Assembly: GCA_029938115.1 (NCBI GenBank)
Contig: JAPYOP010000051.1
Coordinates: 1-32,609, forward strand
DNA from: Colwellia sp.
GTDB taxonomy: Bacteria > Pseudomonadota > Gammaproteobacteria > Enterobacterales > Alteromonadaceae
Reading direction: 5' to 3'
Length of the DNA: 32,609 nt
Shown here in pieces: positions 8,124 to 16,329 of the stretch. The position numbers were made by a program, and so were the translations under genes. The notes under the pieces were generated by a model. That model was not told the origin of the DNA. It was given only the letters and a program-made list of their open reading frames with translations, and searched no databases. Positions within the stretch are counted from its first letter, which is position 1; the number at the start of each line of letters is the position of its first letter.

Positions 8124-8900
8124 TCAGTGTTCTAATTGTTTAATATTTTTAATGTATTGGCTAGGGGAAATATCTTTATAACGCTTAAACGTTTTATAAA
8201 AAACTGAAGAGGAGCTAAAGCCAGCATCATAAGCTAGTTCCGTAATGTTAATATCGAAGGAGTCACATTCATCTAAGTAATTTAGAAAAGCTTGTAAACG
8301 ATGATGATTAATAAAATCAAAGAATTTCATTTGATACTCGTTGTTTAATATTTGCGATAAGTGGTTACGACGAATATCAAGTAGGTCGGCTAAATCTTGT
8401 AATTTTAATTCTGAATCTCGATAGGGTTGATCGTTTTCCATGATGGTTTCGAGTTTTGTTTTGAGCAATTGTATTTGTTTTTGATCAAGGCCAGACTTTG
8501 CATATTTGTTTTTCTTTTGAGCAAGTAACTGACCGTCTTGAGCGAGATCATAATAGCTTTGCAGCATAATAATTTTATCACCGCTAAATTTTAACATTTC
8601 AGCACTTTCAAGTAATTTATTTTCTGCTGTTGAATGTGTTTTTAATGATGACTGTAAAAAAACGGTATCGCCATTAATGACGGGTTGTTCAATAATAGAG
8701 AACTGGATTGAACCAGCCGATTTAGCAAGAATTTCAGTAATGTATTGCTCAATTTCATAGCCGCGATATTCTTTATTTCTAGCGGTATCTACATAAACAG
8801 CATCTTTACAAAAATAACCCGCGACTGCTATGGCATCACCACGATTCCAGGCATCAAAATAGTCGACGATTAGTTGGAGACGCTGTTTATTTTTCATCAT
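8124..8900 (-). CDS. AraC-family regulator with N-terminal SnoaL/NTF2-like domain
   Basis: This 258-residue protein has two parts. Residues 1 to about 115 resemble a SnoaL/NTF2-like fold (IVDYFDAWNRGDAIAVAGYF, then DAVYVDTARNKEYRG). Residues about 150-255 are an AraC-type DNA-binding domain with two helix-turn-helix units: LADLLDIRRNHLSQILN, and ITELAYDAGFSSSSVFYKTFKRY followed by SPSQYI. SnoaL folds bind small ligands or catalyse reactions; here the domain may sense a pathway compound. The gene lies between the FAD oxidoreductase operon and the MFS/amidotransferase pair, so it probably regulates one or both. Three tandem CATTATT units begin at its start codon (8898-8918). Confidence 0.87.
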   Translation of the reverse strand: MMKNKQRLQLIVDYFDAWNRGDAIAVAGYFCKDAVYVDTARNKEYRGYEIEQYITEILAKSAGSIQFSIIEQPVINGDTVFLQSSLKTHSTAENKLLESAEMLKFSGDKIIMLQSYYDLAQDGQLLAQKKNKYAKSGLDQKQIQLLKTKLETIMENDQPYRDSELKLQDLADLLDIRRNHLSQILNNEYQMKFFDFINHHRLQAFLNYLDECDSFDINITELAYDAGFSSSSVFYKTFKRYKDISPSQYIKNIKQLEH

Positions 8901-8918
8901 TATTCATTATTCATTATT
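8898..8918. repeat. three tandem 7-bp repeats over the regulator start
   Basis: CATTATT is repeated at 8898-8904, 8905-8911 and 8912-8918. The first CAT is the start codon (minus strand) of the AraC-type gene, so copy-number change would alter the ribosome-binding region rather than the reading frame. Confidence 0.6.
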
Positions 8919-9276
8919 AGCAAACTTATTGGCCGAGTAATCATTATTTATGAAGGATTTTTATAATCTTTGCTTCCTTAAAAACAAGGAACTTTATCAT
9001 TGAATATTACTATTGAAATATGAAAACGCAACAGCATTTTTAGCCCAAGCAATATTAAAAAAATATACTTATTATTAACCATAGTGTTTTCATTGATAAA
9101 CTCCATTTTCAATTATATTAAATATAATGTTTTCAAACATAAGTAGCAAATATATAGTTTGATACACCTTTGGGGTAGATACTCTGAAAATGATTGAGAT
9201 TAGACTGCTATAGCAATGGTTGTAAAATGGTCAGGCCTTCTCGATAAATAATATAAAAAATAGGCAGGTTACAAAA
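8901..9276. other. 376-bp divergent regulatory gap
   Basis: This gap separates the regulator (minus) from the MFS gene (plus). It is very AT-rich. It contains the tandem CATTATT repeats at the left edge, the operator at 9163-9177 and a TAGACT -10-like box at 9201-9206. No supported coding frame is seen. No -10-like box stands 23 bp from the operator on the regulator side, so the operator seems to serve only the MFS gene. Confidence 0.55.
9163..9177 (+). promoter_or_regulatory. TACCC-N5-GGGTA operator, site 3 (MFS operon)
   Basis: TACACCTTTGGGGTA has one mismatch to the consensus. TAGACT (9201-9206) follows 23 bp beyond the edge and is the likely -10 for the MFS/amidotransferase operon. The stretch where a -35 should lie (GATACT) is a poor match. 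Confidence 0.55.
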
Positions 9277-10473
9277 ATGAGTTCGAACACTTTAATTCCA
9301 AGTAGTAATGTTTTCGATGGTTGGCGTTCTATTTCAACCGCTTTGATAATGGCTTTGGTGGGTTACTCCGTAATGGTTAGTGTGCCAGTGTTAAGTACAG
9401 CATGGGTAAATATGCTAGGTTTTACTGAAGAGCAAGTTGGCCGGGTTGCAGGAGCTGATCTTGGCGGGTTATCTGTGGGCGCGATATGTTCCTCAATATT
9501 CGTTGCAAGAGTGAATAGGCGACTGTTAGTGGCTATTGGTTTGTTTTTATCAATTGGCGCTAATGCACTTTGTATTAGTTATGTTGAGTATGAGCAAGTG
9601 TTATGGTTGAGGGTTATTGCTGGTTTTGGAAGTGGTATTTTTACTTCAATCGCGGTTGTTACACTTGGCGGAACAACAAAGCCTGTCAGGGCTTTTAACT
9701 ATTTATTACTTGGTTTCGCTTTTTCTACTGCTATAGAACTTCATACGCTACCGCAATTATCAATGAACGGAATTTATATCTTTTTCATTGTCTTGAATGT
9801 TTTCTGTCTTGCTCTTATACCTTGGATGCCGAGTAAACCACTTAATGCTGAAGAACTTATCCAGCAACAAGAAGCCCAAGAAGGTATTGCAGATTGGAAT
9901 GTACCTCGAATTTTACCCATGATTTGTTTGGTCGCCATCGGTTTTACTTACATCAATATTGGTGGTTATTACACCTACATTGAATTAGCAGCCCATGCAG
10001 ATGGTATCGCGGAAGATTGGATAGGTCCAATTCTCACTTGGTCTTCCATTTTCGCTATTGTCGGTTGTTTTTTTGCTTTTTTATGTTCAAGATTCGGCCT
10101 ATTTAAACCTTTGATTATTTCACTTTTCGCTATGGCCTTCATTGTCATTATGTTGCAAGGAGGAATTACCGATATCAACATCATGATCAGTTTGTTTGGC
10201 TTTATGACTTTATGGACCTTTGTTGATGTCTATCAGTCGGCAATGATGGCGCATATGGATCGCTCAGGCTCATTAATTGCCTTAATGCCAAGTGTTCAAG
10301 GATTTGGACAATTTTTAGGTCCCAATGTTTCTGCTTCAGTATTAGGAGCAGGCTTAGGTTATAGCACTATGTTTGTCGTATCGGGCAGCATGGCCCTCGT
10401 TGCTATGATTTTATATATTGGAATTACCATGTATATGAATAAAAGAAAGCCAATTGAGTCGGTTTCTAGTTAA
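9277..10473 (+). CDS. MFS transporter
   Basis: 398 residues with about 12 membrane segments, matching the usual length and topology of the major facilitator superfamily. The loop between helices 2 and 3 reads VARVNRRLLVAIG, a degenerate form of the MFS motif A. A longer cytoplasmic loop rich in E and Q (around residues 190-205) divides the two six-helix halves. It probably moves a small solute across the inner membrane; direction and substrate are unknown. The stop codon is one base before the ATG of the amidotransferase gene, so the two are almost certainly co-translated. The operator at 9163-9177 controls it in the proposed regulon. Confidence 0.87.
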   Translation: MSSNTLIPSSNVFDGWRSISTALIMALVGYSVMVSVPVLSTAWVNMLGFTEEQVGRVAGADLGGLSVGAICSSIFVARVNRRLLVAIGLFLSIGANALCISYVEYEQVLWLRVIAGFGSGIFTSIAVVTLGGTTKPVRAFNYLLLGFAFSTAIELHTLPQLSMNGIYIFFIVLNVFCLALIPWMPSKPLNAEELIQQQEAQEGIADWNVPRILPMICLVAIGFTYINIGGYYTYIELAAHADGIAEDWIGPILTWSSIFAIVGCFFAFLCSRFGLFKPLIISLFAMAFIVIMLQGGITDINIMISLFGFMTLWTFVDVYQSAMMAHMDRSGSLIALMPSVQGFGQFLGPNVSASVLGAGLGYSTMFVVSGSMALVAMILYIGITMYMNKRKPIESVSS

Positions 10474-10474
10474 T

Positions 10475-11185
10475 ATGCCTAAAAAACTACTCATTTTTAC
10501 GCATTCATTTGATGACGCTCCCGGTTATGTTATTGACCTTTTACAGCGAAATAACATCCCGTTTCGGATTATCCATAGTTATAAAAAAGAGGCAATACCG
10601 GAGCTTAATGACTCTGTTGTCGGTCTAATATTTTTAGGTGGAAGTATGAGTGTTAATGATGGCATTTCATGGTTGGAACAAGAAGTAAAACTGATCCAAC
10701 AAGCCATCAGTGTAGGACTTCCTGTTATTGGCCATTGCTTAGGCGGGCAACTTATTAGTAAAGCGCTTGGGCAAACAATAAGTAAAAGTTCAAACATTGA
10801 AATTGGTTGGCATAATTGTTATCGAGCTGACAACTCAACAGCTGACGTTTGGCTTGGCGAACTGAAAAACGCATTTGTTATGTTTCATTGGCATGATGAA
10901 ACTTTTGATATTCCGCCTGATGCAACCTTACTGTTTTCTTCTAAATACTGTAAAAACCAGGCCTATAGTTATGGTGATAACGTACTGGCTATGCAATGTC
11001 ATGTCGAAATGACAGAGGAACTGATGTCACGTTGGCTTGATATATTCTCAGGCGAATTATCAAAAGAAAGTCAAAGTGAACAAACACATCAACAAATTAG
11101 AGCAAAGCTGACGGATAATATCCCTAAGTTGAACCGTGTTGCGGAGCAATTGTACAGTCGTTGGGTTAAAACGTTAACTTTATAG
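10475..11185 (+). CDS. class I glutamine amidotransferase-like protein
   Basis: About 236 residues with the triad-type glutamine amidotransferase fold. The nucleophile elbow is GHCLGGQ (cysteine near residue 91) and the His-Glu pair is in QCHVEMT (near residues 178-180). Stand-alone members include GMP-synthase-like domains and gamma-glutamyl hydrolases such as PuuD. The ATG at 10475 follows the MFS stop by one base; a TTG at 10454 would overlap the MFS gene and is less likely. The last 45 or so residues form a charged helical tail. By context it could hydrolyse an amide or gamma-glutamyl bond of a compound handled by the MFS carrier, but nothing in the sequence fixes the substrate. Confidence 0.85.
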   Translation: MPKKLLIFTHSFDDAPGYVIDLLQRNNIPFRIIHSYKKEAIPELNDSVVGLIFLGGSMSVNDGISWLEQEVKLIQQAISVGLPVIGHCLGGQLISKALGQTISKSSNIEIGWHNCYRADNSTADVWLGELKNAFVMFHWHDETFDIPPDATLLFSSKYCKNQAYSYGDNVLAMQCHVEMTEELMSRWLDIFSGELSKESQSEQTHQQIRAKLTDNIPKLNRVAEQLYSRWVKTLTL

Positions 11186-11223
11186 ATGAATGTTTACATT
11201 CGAAATAATTAGAGGGTGTTTTT

Positions 11224-11679
11224 CTATAATTCAAGTGAATATTTATAGTATTCATTATCACGTTGATAACTGAGCTTGTGATAAAGCTGCTGTGCTTGTT
11301 TATTATTTTTGGCTGTTTCTAAGTCAATACGAGAAGCCTTTGTTTCTTTAGCAAATTCAAATGCACGTGCCATGAGCGCTTCGCCAATACCTTTATTTCT
11401 AACTGAACTATCAACAAATAGATCGTACAAAATCCAAATAGGTGTAGCATCAATACTACAAAAACTAGGGTAGAGTTGTGTAAAACCCAAGGCTTTATTT
11501 TGTTCATCAAGTGCTAAAAAGATCACTGAACTTTCAGTTTTCATCCTTTTAGTAATATATTGTTTAGCAAGTTCTATATCCGGTTTTTGTTGATAAAATT
11601 GTCTGTAGCGATCAAATAACCTACTTACTTGCTCTAGTTCGGTTAACCTTGCTTTGATAATGTTTATTGTCTTAATCAT
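11224..11679 (-). CDS. GNAT-family N-acetyltransferase
   Basis: 151 residues with the GNAT fold. The acetyl-CoA binding motif A is VRNKGIGEALMARAFEFAKE (around residues 95-115), and the following strand-helix segment (RIDLETAKNNKQAQQLYHKLSYQ) is the family's motif B. A soluble cytosolic enzyme that transfers acetyl groups to an amine; the substrate cannot be told. It lies downstream of, and in the same direction as, the aminotransferase at 11761, with a hairpin between them, and converges with the amidotransferase gene. Confidence 0.85.
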   Translation of the reverse strand: MIKTINIIKARLTELEQVSRLFDRYRQFYQQKPDIELAKQYITKRMKTESSVIFLALDEQNKALGFTQLYPSFCSIDATPIWILYDLFVDSSVRNKGIGEALMARAFEFAKETKASRIDLETAKNNKQAQQLYHKLSYQRDNEYYKYSLEL

Positions 11680-11682
11680 ATT

Positions 11683-11706
11683 TTATTAACTTATTAACTT
11701 ATTAAC
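11683..11706. repeat. three tandem TTATTAAC units
   Basis: TTATTAAC is repeated at 11683-11690, 11691-11698 and 11699-11706, right before the GNAT start codon on the minus strand. It could affect ribosome access or simply be slippage-prone AT DNA. Confidence 0.6.
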
Positions 11707-11720
11707 TATAAATGGTTAGA

Positions 11721-11749
11721 TAGCTTGGCAAAGTTAATTCACCAAGCTA
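11721..11749 (-). other. 8-bp hairpin between aminotransferase and GNAT genes
   Basis: TAGCTTGG (11721-11728) pairs perfectly with CCAAGCTA (11742-11749) over a 13-base loop. No T-run follows on the minus strand, so it may slow or protect transcripts rather than terminate them. Confidence 0.4.
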
Positions 11750-11760
11750 ATACTCGCAGG

Positions 11761-12888
11761 TTAAAATACATGATCTATTGCTTGCGCTAAATTGACCAGA
11801 GTGCGGTCAAGGTTGTGCAACTTATCTAAACCAAACAATCCTAGTCTAAACGTCTTAAAATTTTCACCTTCATCGCATTTTAATGGTACACCAGCGGCGA
11901 TTTGTAATCCTTGGTCGACGAACTTTTTACCATTTTGAATGGCACCATCATTTGTGTAACTAACAACAACTCCAGGTGCTTCAAAACCCGGAGCGGCAAC
12001 ACTGTTAATGCCTTTTTTTGTTAACAGCGAGCGAACTTTTTTCCCTAGGGCTAGTTGTTCATGTTTAACTTTTTCAAAACCATAACTTTGAGTCTCTATC
12101 ATTACATCGCGAAATTGACGTAGAGAGTCTGTTGGCATAGTTGCATGATAAGCATGGTTACCTTGTTCATAGGCTTCCATAATTTGTAACCATTTAGCTA
12201 AATCACAAGCAAAACTGCTGCTGGTCGTGTTGTCTATGCGCTGTCTAGCTAAACTACTCAGCATAACGAGGCCACAGCAAGGTGTACTACTCCAACCTTT
12301 TTGTGGAGCACTGAGCAATACGTCAATTCCACAAGCTTTCATATCTAACCAAACAGTACCTGAAGCTATACAATCGATAACTAACATGCCACCAACTGCA
12401 TGAACAGCATCAGCCATTTCACTAATATAATTATCTGGCAACATGATGCCTGATGAGGTTTCGACATGGGGAGCAAATACCATGGCAGGTTTTTCCGCTA
12501 AAATGGTTGCCACAACGTCCTCTATCGGTGTTGGTGTAAAAGGGGCTTGCGCGCCAGATGTAATTTTTTTTGCTTTTAAAACCAACGATTCTGACGGAAT
12601 ATTACCCATTTCGAAAATCTGAGTCCAACGATAACTAAACCAGCCATTTCTCACCACCAAACATTTTTTATCCGTAGCAAATTGCCGAGCAACAGCTTCC
12701 ATACCAAAAGTGCCACTACCAGGAACCACAATAGTACTTTGGGCGTTGTAAACACTTTTAAGTGTCTGAGAAATATCTCGCATTACGGTTTGAAATGTTT
12801 GCGACATATGGTTTAACGAACGATCAGTAAATACCACTGAGTATTCTAATAGACCATCAGGGTCAATATTTTCAAGTAAAGCAGACAT
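11761..12888 (-). CDS. class V aminotransferase (alanine/serine-glyoxylate type)
   Basis: 375 residues, a PLP-dependent fold-type I enzyme. Visible are the phosphate-binding PGSGTFGMEA (about 56-65), the HVETSSG motif (141-147) typical of alanine-glyoxylate and serine-glyoxylate aminotransferases, D172 for the pyridine nitrogen, and K197 in SAPQKGW as the PLP lysine. It probably transaminates a small amino acid with a 2-oxo acid such as glyoxylate or pyruvate. A good AAGGA ribosome site lies 6 bases before the ATG. It is divergent from the serine deaminase gene and shares the operator at 12949-12964, with a perfect TATAAT (12925-12920) on its side. That ties it to the same glycine/serine pathway. 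Confidence 0.88.
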   Translation of the reverse strand: MSALLENIDPDGLLEYSVVFTDRSLNHMSQTFQTVMRDISQTLKSVYNAQSTIVVPGSGTFGMEAVARQFATDKKCLVVRNGWFSYRWTQIFEMGNIPSESLVLKAKKITSGAQAPFTPTPIEDVVATILAEKPAMVFAPHVETSSGIMLPDNYISEMADAVHAVGGMLVIDCIASGTVWLDMKACGIDVLLSAPQKGWSSTPCCGLVMLSSLARQRIDNTTSSSFACDLAKWLQIMEAYEQGNHAYHATMPTDSLRQFRDVMIETQSYGFEKVKHEQLALGKKVRSLLTKKGINSVAAPGFEAPGVVVSYTNDGAIQNGKKFVDQGLQIAAGVPLKCDEGENFKTFRLGLFGLDKLHNLDRTLVNLAQAIDHVF

Positions 12889-12948
12889 AAAAATTCCTTA
12901 TCAAAATGCTAAAGCTCAAATTATAGAGTTAGTTCTTTTTTTGAACAA

Positions 12949-12964
12949 CACCCCTTTAGCAGTA
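12949..12964. promoter_or_regulatory. TACCC-N5-GGGTA-like operator, site 4 (divergent)
   Basis: CACCCCTTTAGCAGTA is a weaker, 16-bp form of the motif. On the minus strand a perfect TATAAT (12925-12920) lies 23 bp away, facing the aminotransferase. On the plus strand GACACT (12988-12993) lies 23 bp away, facing sdaA. The site and about 35 following bases resemble those at 14437 onward (about 38 of 52 aligned bases match). Confidence 0.5.
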
Positions 12965-13040
12965 TGTTCAATTTTTAAAAAGTAAAAGACACTAATATTA
13001 CCAGTAGTAAGTGGAAATGATTCAAAGTGATTAGGAGAAA

Positions 13041-14417
13041 ATGATGGCAACAAGTGTAATTGAACTATTCACAATAGGTATAGGGCCCTCTAGCTCTCAT
13101 ACCGTCGGACCAATGCGTGCAAGCCTTATATTTGCTAAATTTCTAGAAAAAAATAGGGTCATGAATAAAACTTACTCTATACAAATTGAATTATTTGGCT
13201 CATTAGGACATACCGGTAAAGGACATGGTAGTGACAAAGCTGTCATTTTAGGACTACTAGGTGAAACACCTGAAAATATAGATCCAGATAGTGTTACTGA
13301 TAAAATGCAACATATAAAAAAATCAGGTTCTTTATTGCTGTTAGGTAAGTATTTAATCAACTTTGATCTCAGTCACTATATTATTTTCCATCGTCGAAAA
13401 TCATTGCCTAAACACCCTAATGGCATGAGGTTTTCAGCTCTTGATATTGATCAAAACATACTGACCTCACAAGATTATTACTCAGTTGGTGGTGGCTTTG
13501 TTGTCAGTGATAATGAAGAGGATCAATCAATCGTTGAAGATAACCGTTCGTTGCCATATCCGTTTAAAACTTGTGATGAGCTAATCGAACAATGTCGAGA
13601 TAACGGCTTTAGTATCAGTAATTTAATGTTAGCAAATGAATCGTCTTGGCGCAGTGAAAAAGAAACCTTAGCGTATTTATTCCAGATTTGGCAAACCATG
13701 CAAGCTTGTATTAAAAAAGGCTGTCAAACAGAAGGAATATTGCCAGGAGGACTGAAAGTTAAACGCCGGGCGCCACAATTGTATAAACGACTTAAAGCCA
13801 CAGAGCATAGTGATCAAGATCCATTAAAAATAATGGATTGGGTAAATCTATATGCCCTTGCAGTCAATGAAGAAAATGCTAATGGCGGTAAAGTTGTTAC
13901 GGCCCCAACCAATGGCGCTGCAGGTATTATCCCTGCGGTAATTAATTATTTCCAGCAATTTAAACAACAATGTGATGACAAAGATGTGGCTAAGTTTTTA
14001 TTAACCGCTGGTGCCATTGGAATGTTGTATAAAGAAAACGCTTCCATTTCAGGTGCTGAAGTAGGTTGCCAAGGTGAAGTGGGGGTTGCTTGTTCAATGG
14101 CTTCGGCAGGTTTGGCTGAAGTGTTAGGTGGCTCAGTCTCACAATGTGAAAATGCTGCAGAAATAGCGATGGAGCACAACCTTGGCCTCACCTGTGATCC
14201 TGTTGGCGGACTGGTTCAAATTCCTTGTATTGAACGTAATGCAATTGCTGCCGTTACCGCCATTAATTCCGCTAGATTAGCGTTACATGGTGATGGCTCC
14301 AATAAAGTTAGTTTAGATAAAGTGATTAAAACTATGCGTGAAACGGGTGCTGATATGAAAATGAAATACAAAGAAACCTCGAGAGGAGGTTTAGCGGTCA
14401 ATATTATTGAATGTTAA
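13041..14417 (+). CDS. sdaA: L-serine ammonia-lyase (single-chain, iron-sulfur type)
   Basis: 458 residues, close to the length of E. coli SdaA. The N-terminus has the hallmark [15 protein letters not shown] (13-27). C343, C385 and C396, in GCQGEVG, TCDPVGG and IPCIERN, are the likely [4Fe-4S] ligands. The enzyme turns L-serine into pyruvate and ammonia in the cytosol, the exit from the glycine/serine branch to central metabolism. AGGAGA precedes the ATG by two bases (13033-13038); the second ATG at 13044 would be better spaced. It is divergent from the aminotransferase and upstream of GlyA, which makes serine. It is probably an inducible catabolic copy; another copy may exist elsewhere. Confidence 0.95.
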   Translation: MMATSVIELFTIGIGPSSSHTVGPMRASLIFAKFLEKNRVMNKTYSIQIELFGSLGHTGKGHGSDKAVILGLLGETPENIDPDSVTDKMQHIKKSGSLLLLGKYLINFDLSHYIIFHRRKSLPKHPNGMRFSALDIDQNILTSQDYYSVGGGFVVSDNEEDQSIVEDNRSLPYPFKTCDELIEQCRDNGFSISNLMLANESSWRSEKETLAYLFQIWQTMQACIKKGCQTEGILPGGLKVKRRAPQLYKRLKATEHSDQDPLKIMDWVNLYALAVNEENANGGKVVTAPTNGAAGIIPAVINYFQQFKQQCDDKDVAKFLLTAGAIGMLYKENASISGAEVGCQGEVGVACSMASAGLAEVLGGSVSQCENAAEIAMEHNLGLTCDPVGGLVQIPCIERNAIAAVTAINSARLALHGDGSNKVSLDKVIKTMRETGADMKMKYKETSRGGLAVNIIEC

Positions 14418-14436
14418 CTAGAATCATTTTGAAACA

Positions 14437-14451
14437 TACCCCTTAGCGGTA
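14437..14451 (+). promoter_or_regulatory. TACCC-N5-GGGTA operator, site 5 (glyA operon)
   Basis: TACCCCTTAGCGGTA has an intact left half and one change in the right half (CGGTA). CAAACT (14475-14480) follows 23 bp beyond the edge, a weak -10 candidate. It probably controls the long operon starting at 14562. Confidence 0.5.
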
Positions 14452-14561
14452 TTTGCTTTATCTAAAAAGTAAAACAAACTGACCTTAGCTTGTGGTTGTG
14501 AATGTTGTAACAAGTTTAATTTTTAATTATAAGTTTAAAAAAATATTATTAGGAGAACGCT

Positions 14562-14990
14562 ATGACAGAACTAACCTTGAAACAAGCTGATTGCATAATT
14601 GATGGTGCATTAGCTAAAGCTCGTGAACTTGATACTGCCCCTATGGCAGCCATTGTCTTAGACAAAGGCGGAAATATTATTGCATTCAAGCGGGAGGATG
14701 GTGCCAGTATTATGCGTTTTAACATTGCTCAAGCTAAAGCTTGGGGCTCTATAGGTATGTTAATGTCGTCACGAAAAATGGCAGAAATGGCCGAAGTTCG
14801 TCCTACCTTTGTTTCTGCTTTAGGAGAAATGTCAGGTGGAAAAATAGCACCATCTCCAGGCAGTGTACTGATAGAAGATCAACAAGGGGAATTGCTTGGT
14901 GCCGTCGGTGTTAGTGGTGATTTACCTGACTTAGACGAACAGTGCTCGTATGCCGGTATAGCTTCTTCAGATTGTAAACTTAGAGAGTAA
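14562..14990 (+). CDS. GlcG/HbpS-like protein (DUF336 family)
   Basis: 142 residues matching the GlcG/HbpS small-protein family: an N-terminal helix (LTLKQADCIIDGALAKARE), then MAAIVLDKGGNIIAFKREDGA, a helix with AQAKAWGSIGM, and the glycine-rich GAVGVSGDLPDLDEQCSYAG near the C-terminus. Members are oligomeric; some bind haem or cobalamin, others sit in glycolate or diol operons without a known activity. No signal peptide is present, so it is cytosolic. AGGAGA lies 5 bases before the ATG. It is the first gene of the probable operon with glyA (12-bp gap). A role as ligand-binding or accessory protein is a guess. Confidence 0.82.
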   Translation: MTELTLKQADCIIDGALAKARELDTAPMAAIVLDKGGNIIAFKREDGASIMRFNIAQAKAWGSIGMLMSSRKMAEMAEVRPTFVSALGEMSGGKIAPSPGSVLIEDQQGELLGAVGVSGDLPDLDEQCSYAGIASSDCKLRE

Positions 14991-15002
14991 GAGGAACACA
15001 AA

Positions 15003-16280
15003 ATGACAACAATAAATCCCTATACTTTGTCACGAGATATGACCATCGCTGATTTTGATGATGAACTATTTCAAGCGATGAACAGTGAAGTGGTTCGCCA
15101 AGAAGAACATATTGAGCTGATTGCTTCTGAAAATTATACCAGCCCTCGGGTATTGGAAGCTCAAGGTTCGCAGTTAACTAATAAATATGCAGAAGGTTAC
15201 CCCGGTAAGCGTTATTACGGCGGTTGTGAATATGTAGACAAAGCAGAAGTACTTGCGATAGAACGCGCTAAAAAACTTTTCTCAGCAAGTTACGCTAATG
15301 TGCAACCTCACTCTGGTTCACAAGCAAATGCTGCAGTTTTTCAAGCATTAGTTAACCCAGGAGATACGGTTTTAGGCATGAGTTTAGCGCACGGCGGCCA
15401 CTTAACTCATGGTTCACACGTTAGTTTTTCAGGCAAAATTTATAATGCGGTGCAGTATGGCATTAACGATGAAACCGGCATCATTGATTATGACGAAGTT
15501 GAACGTTTAACTGTTGAACATCACCCTAAAATGATCATTGCTGGGTTTTCTGCTTATTCAGGCATTATTGATTGGGAAAAATTTAGAATTATCTCTGATA
15601 AAGTAGGCGCGTATTTGTTCGTGGATATGGCTCATGTTGCAGGTTTGGTGGCCACGGGACTTTATCCTAGTCCATTGCCTCATGCCCATGTGGTCACTAC
15701 GACTACGCATAAAACGCTTGCGGGCCCTCGTGGCGGTTTAATACTCTCTGCATGTAATGATGAAGGGTTAGAAAAAAAACTAAATAGTGCGGTATTTCCC
15801 GGCAGCCAAGGTGGTCCTTTGATGCACATTATAGCCGCTAAAGCAGTTGCGTTTAAGGAAGCACTTGAACCTGAATTTACATTGTACCAGCAATCCGTAT
15901 TAGCTAATGCTAAAGCCATGGTCGAAGTATTCAAGGAACGTGGATATAAGATAGTTTCTAACGGGACTGATAATCATCTGTTTTTATTGGACTTAATTGA
16001 TAAAAACATTACAGGAAAAGATGCTGATGCGGCATTAGGTAAAGCAAATATCACAGTGAACAAGAACTCAGTACCTAATGATCCGCGTTCTCCTTTTGTC
16101 ACTAGTGGATTGAGGATTGGTACTCCAGCGATTTCTCGACGAGGCTTTATGGTTGAACAAACTCAACAATTAACAGGGTGGATTTGCGATATTCTTGATG
16201 ATATTGGCAATGAAGATTTAAATAAATCTGTGCAGGATAAAGTGAAAACACTTTGCGCACAGTTCCCTGTATATGCCTAG
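15003..16280 (+). CDS. glyA: serine hydroxymethyltransferase
   Basis: 425 residues, close to the usual 417. Conserved regions include [19 protein letters not shown] (38-56), [18 protein letters not shown] (62-79), D208-MAHVAGL around the PLP ring, and the PLP lysine K237 in [15 protein letters not shown]. It interconverts glycine plus 5,10-methylene-THF with serine plus THF. Placed between an N-demethylase and serine deaminase, its likely job is to combine glycine and methylene-THF released by demethylation into serine. It follows the GlcG-like gene by 12 bases with a GAGGA ribosome site. It is probably a pathway-dedicated copy beside a housekeeping glyA outside this window. Confidence 0.95.
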   Translation: MTTINPYTLSRDMTIADFDDELFQAMNSEVVRQEEHIELIASENYTSPRVLEAQGSQLTNKYAEGYPGKRYYGGCEYVDKAEVLAIERAKKLFSASYANVQPHSGSQANAAVFQALVNPGDTVLGMSLAHGGHLTHGSHVSFSGKIYNAVQYGINDETGIIDYDEVERLTVEHHPKMIIAGFSAYSGIIDWEKFRIISDKVGAYLFVDMAHVAGLVATGLYPSPLPHAHVVTTTTHKTLAGPRGGLILSACNDEGLEKKLNSAVFPGSQGGPLMHIIAAKAVAFKEALEPEFTLYQQSVLANAKAMVEVFKERGYKIVSNGTDNHLFLLDLIDKNITGKDADAALGKANITVNKNSVPNDPRSPFVTSGLRIGTPAISRRGFMVEQTQQLTGWICDILDDIGNEDLNKSVQDKVKTLCAQFPVYA

Positions 16281-16329
16281 TACGGTGTCTGTTTCTTTTA
16301 AATGAAAGACTAATGAGTAAACATAAAAA

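Noticed and set aside
9133-9139. -10 box for the AraC-type gene 23 bp from operator site 3
   Set aside because: The minus-strand hexamer at this distance (TGTTTG) does not resemble a -10, so the operator is not proposed to drive the regulator.
10454-10474. TTG start for the amidotransferase inside the MFS gene
   Set aside because: The ATG at 10475 follows the MFS stop by one base and places the first beta-strand at the expected position.
11188-11201. GAATGT-TT-ACATTC as a terminator after the amidotransferase
   Set aside because: The stem is short with a two-base loop and no T-run follows.
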